DNA from: Acidimicrobiaceae bacterium
Lineage (GTDB): Bacteria > Actinomycetota > Acidimicrobiia > Acidimicrobiales > Poriferisodalaceae
Assembly (NCBI GenBank): GCA_002721305.1
Contig: PBKA01000006.1
Coordinates: forward strand, 124,001-188,000
Direction of reading: 5' to 3'
DNA length: 64,000 bases
Part shown: positions 63,752-64,000 of the stretch, piece after piece
Position numbering within the stretch: the stretch's first letter is position 1
How the letters are laid out: every line of letters starts with the position of its first letter
Made by a program: the position numbers and the translations under genes
The notes under the pieces: generated by a model
Databases searched by the model: none
What the model saw: only the letters and a program-made list of their open reading frames with translations
Told to the model about the DNA's origin: nothing

Positions 63752-64000
63752 GTGAAGGATCTTTCCCTAGGCATTGATACGGGTGGCACATTCACGGACG
63801 CGCTGATTTACTGCAACCGAACACAGGCGGTCCTAGGCAAAGCCAAAACCCCCACCACCCATGACGACCTAAGTAGCTGTGTATCGACTGCACTCGCGTC
63901 TGTGCTGGAGACCAGTGCTGTCGATCCCCACGAAATCGCTGTTGTCTCGGTTTCTACGACCCTCGCGACCAACGCCCTAGTTGAAGACAGCGGCCGACCC
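63752..64000 (+). CDS. Hydantoinase A-like protein, N-terminus only
   Basis: The first 83 residues of a HyuA/N-methylhydantoinase A-type ATPase are visible before the window ends. GIDTGGTFTDALIY is the Hydant_A_N phosphate motif and VVSVSTTLATNALVE the following strand. The family hydrolyses hydantoins or carboxylates acetone. GTG start with no strong ribosome-binding site; divergent from the CoA-transferase gene. Confidence 0.85.
   Translation, partial: MKDLSLGIDTGGTFTDALIYCNRTQAVLGKAKTPTTHDDLSSCVSTALASVLETSAVDPHEIAVVSVSTTLATNALVEDSGRP

Overview
The window is a dense, mosaic bacterial chromosome segment of about 60 genes with no gene-free stretch above 300 bases. I saw no rRNA, tRNA, IS element or CRISPR array. 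Gene content suggests an aerobic heterotrophic actinobacterium, probably a marine or host-associated Acidimicrobiia-type lineage: an SCO6745-family protein, an SNF2 helicase with a long N-terminal domain, many CaiB/BaiF CoA-transferases and paired acyl-CoA dehydrogenases. This is inference from families, not from a phylogeny. Two genes carry an in-frame TGA exactly where a catalytic Cys/Sec is expected, each followed by a SECIS-like hairpin, so the organism almost certainly decodes selenocysteine.

Region 1 (1-4.7 kb): a truncated SNF2 helicase, divergent from proS.

Region 2 (4.8-28.8 kb): a large one-carbon catabolic island. A corrinoid methyltransferase operon (corrinoid protein, DUF1638 protein, small virulence-factor-domain protein, methyl-THF:corrinoid methyltransferase, RACo-type reactivase, non-pyrrolysine MttB homologue) should take a methyl group from a quaternary amine such as glycine betaine to THF. 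A GMC (choline-dehydrogenase-like) oxidoreductase and two transporters follow. A molybdenum formate dehydrogenase comes next, with its alpha chain split over two genes and a Sec active site. Then come an IclR regulator, ETF alpha/beta, a dimethylglycine-dehydrogenase-type fusion, formate-THF ligase and a MetF-like protein. Together they can oxidise N-methyl groups through CH3-THF, CH2-THF and 10-formyl-THF to formate and CO2, with reducing power passed to ETF and NADH. Three intergenic sites in this island share the core CTGTTCC with dyad symmetry and may be the IclR operators.

Region 3 (28.8-33.6 kb): a small membrane protein with a lipid-kinase homologue, a CaiB-type CoA-transferase, an FAH-family hydrolase and a dihydroorotase-like amidohydrolase.

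Region 4 (33.7-49.8 kb): a CoA-dependent catabolic block with PhyH, an APH-type kinase, SRPBCC, two acyl-CoA dehydrogenases, a thiolase-like protein with a DUF35 partner, two MaoC proteins, a nitroreductase, a cupin and SDRs. It is interrupted by PHP, ADP-ribosylglycohydrolase and a glnS gene that has one in-frame TAG at a Gln position.

Region 5 (49.8-64 kb): an AhpD-like selenoprotein (CxxU), alcohol dehydrogenase, Ldh-family oxidoreductase, MBL hydrolase, a molybdate ABC transporter (modABC, which would supply Mo to the formate dehydrogenase), SDR and FMN reductase, an epimerase, an Ala/Pro-rich protein, a DMFase-type amidase with a rhodanese, a second CoA-transferase and the start of a hydantoinase A gene.
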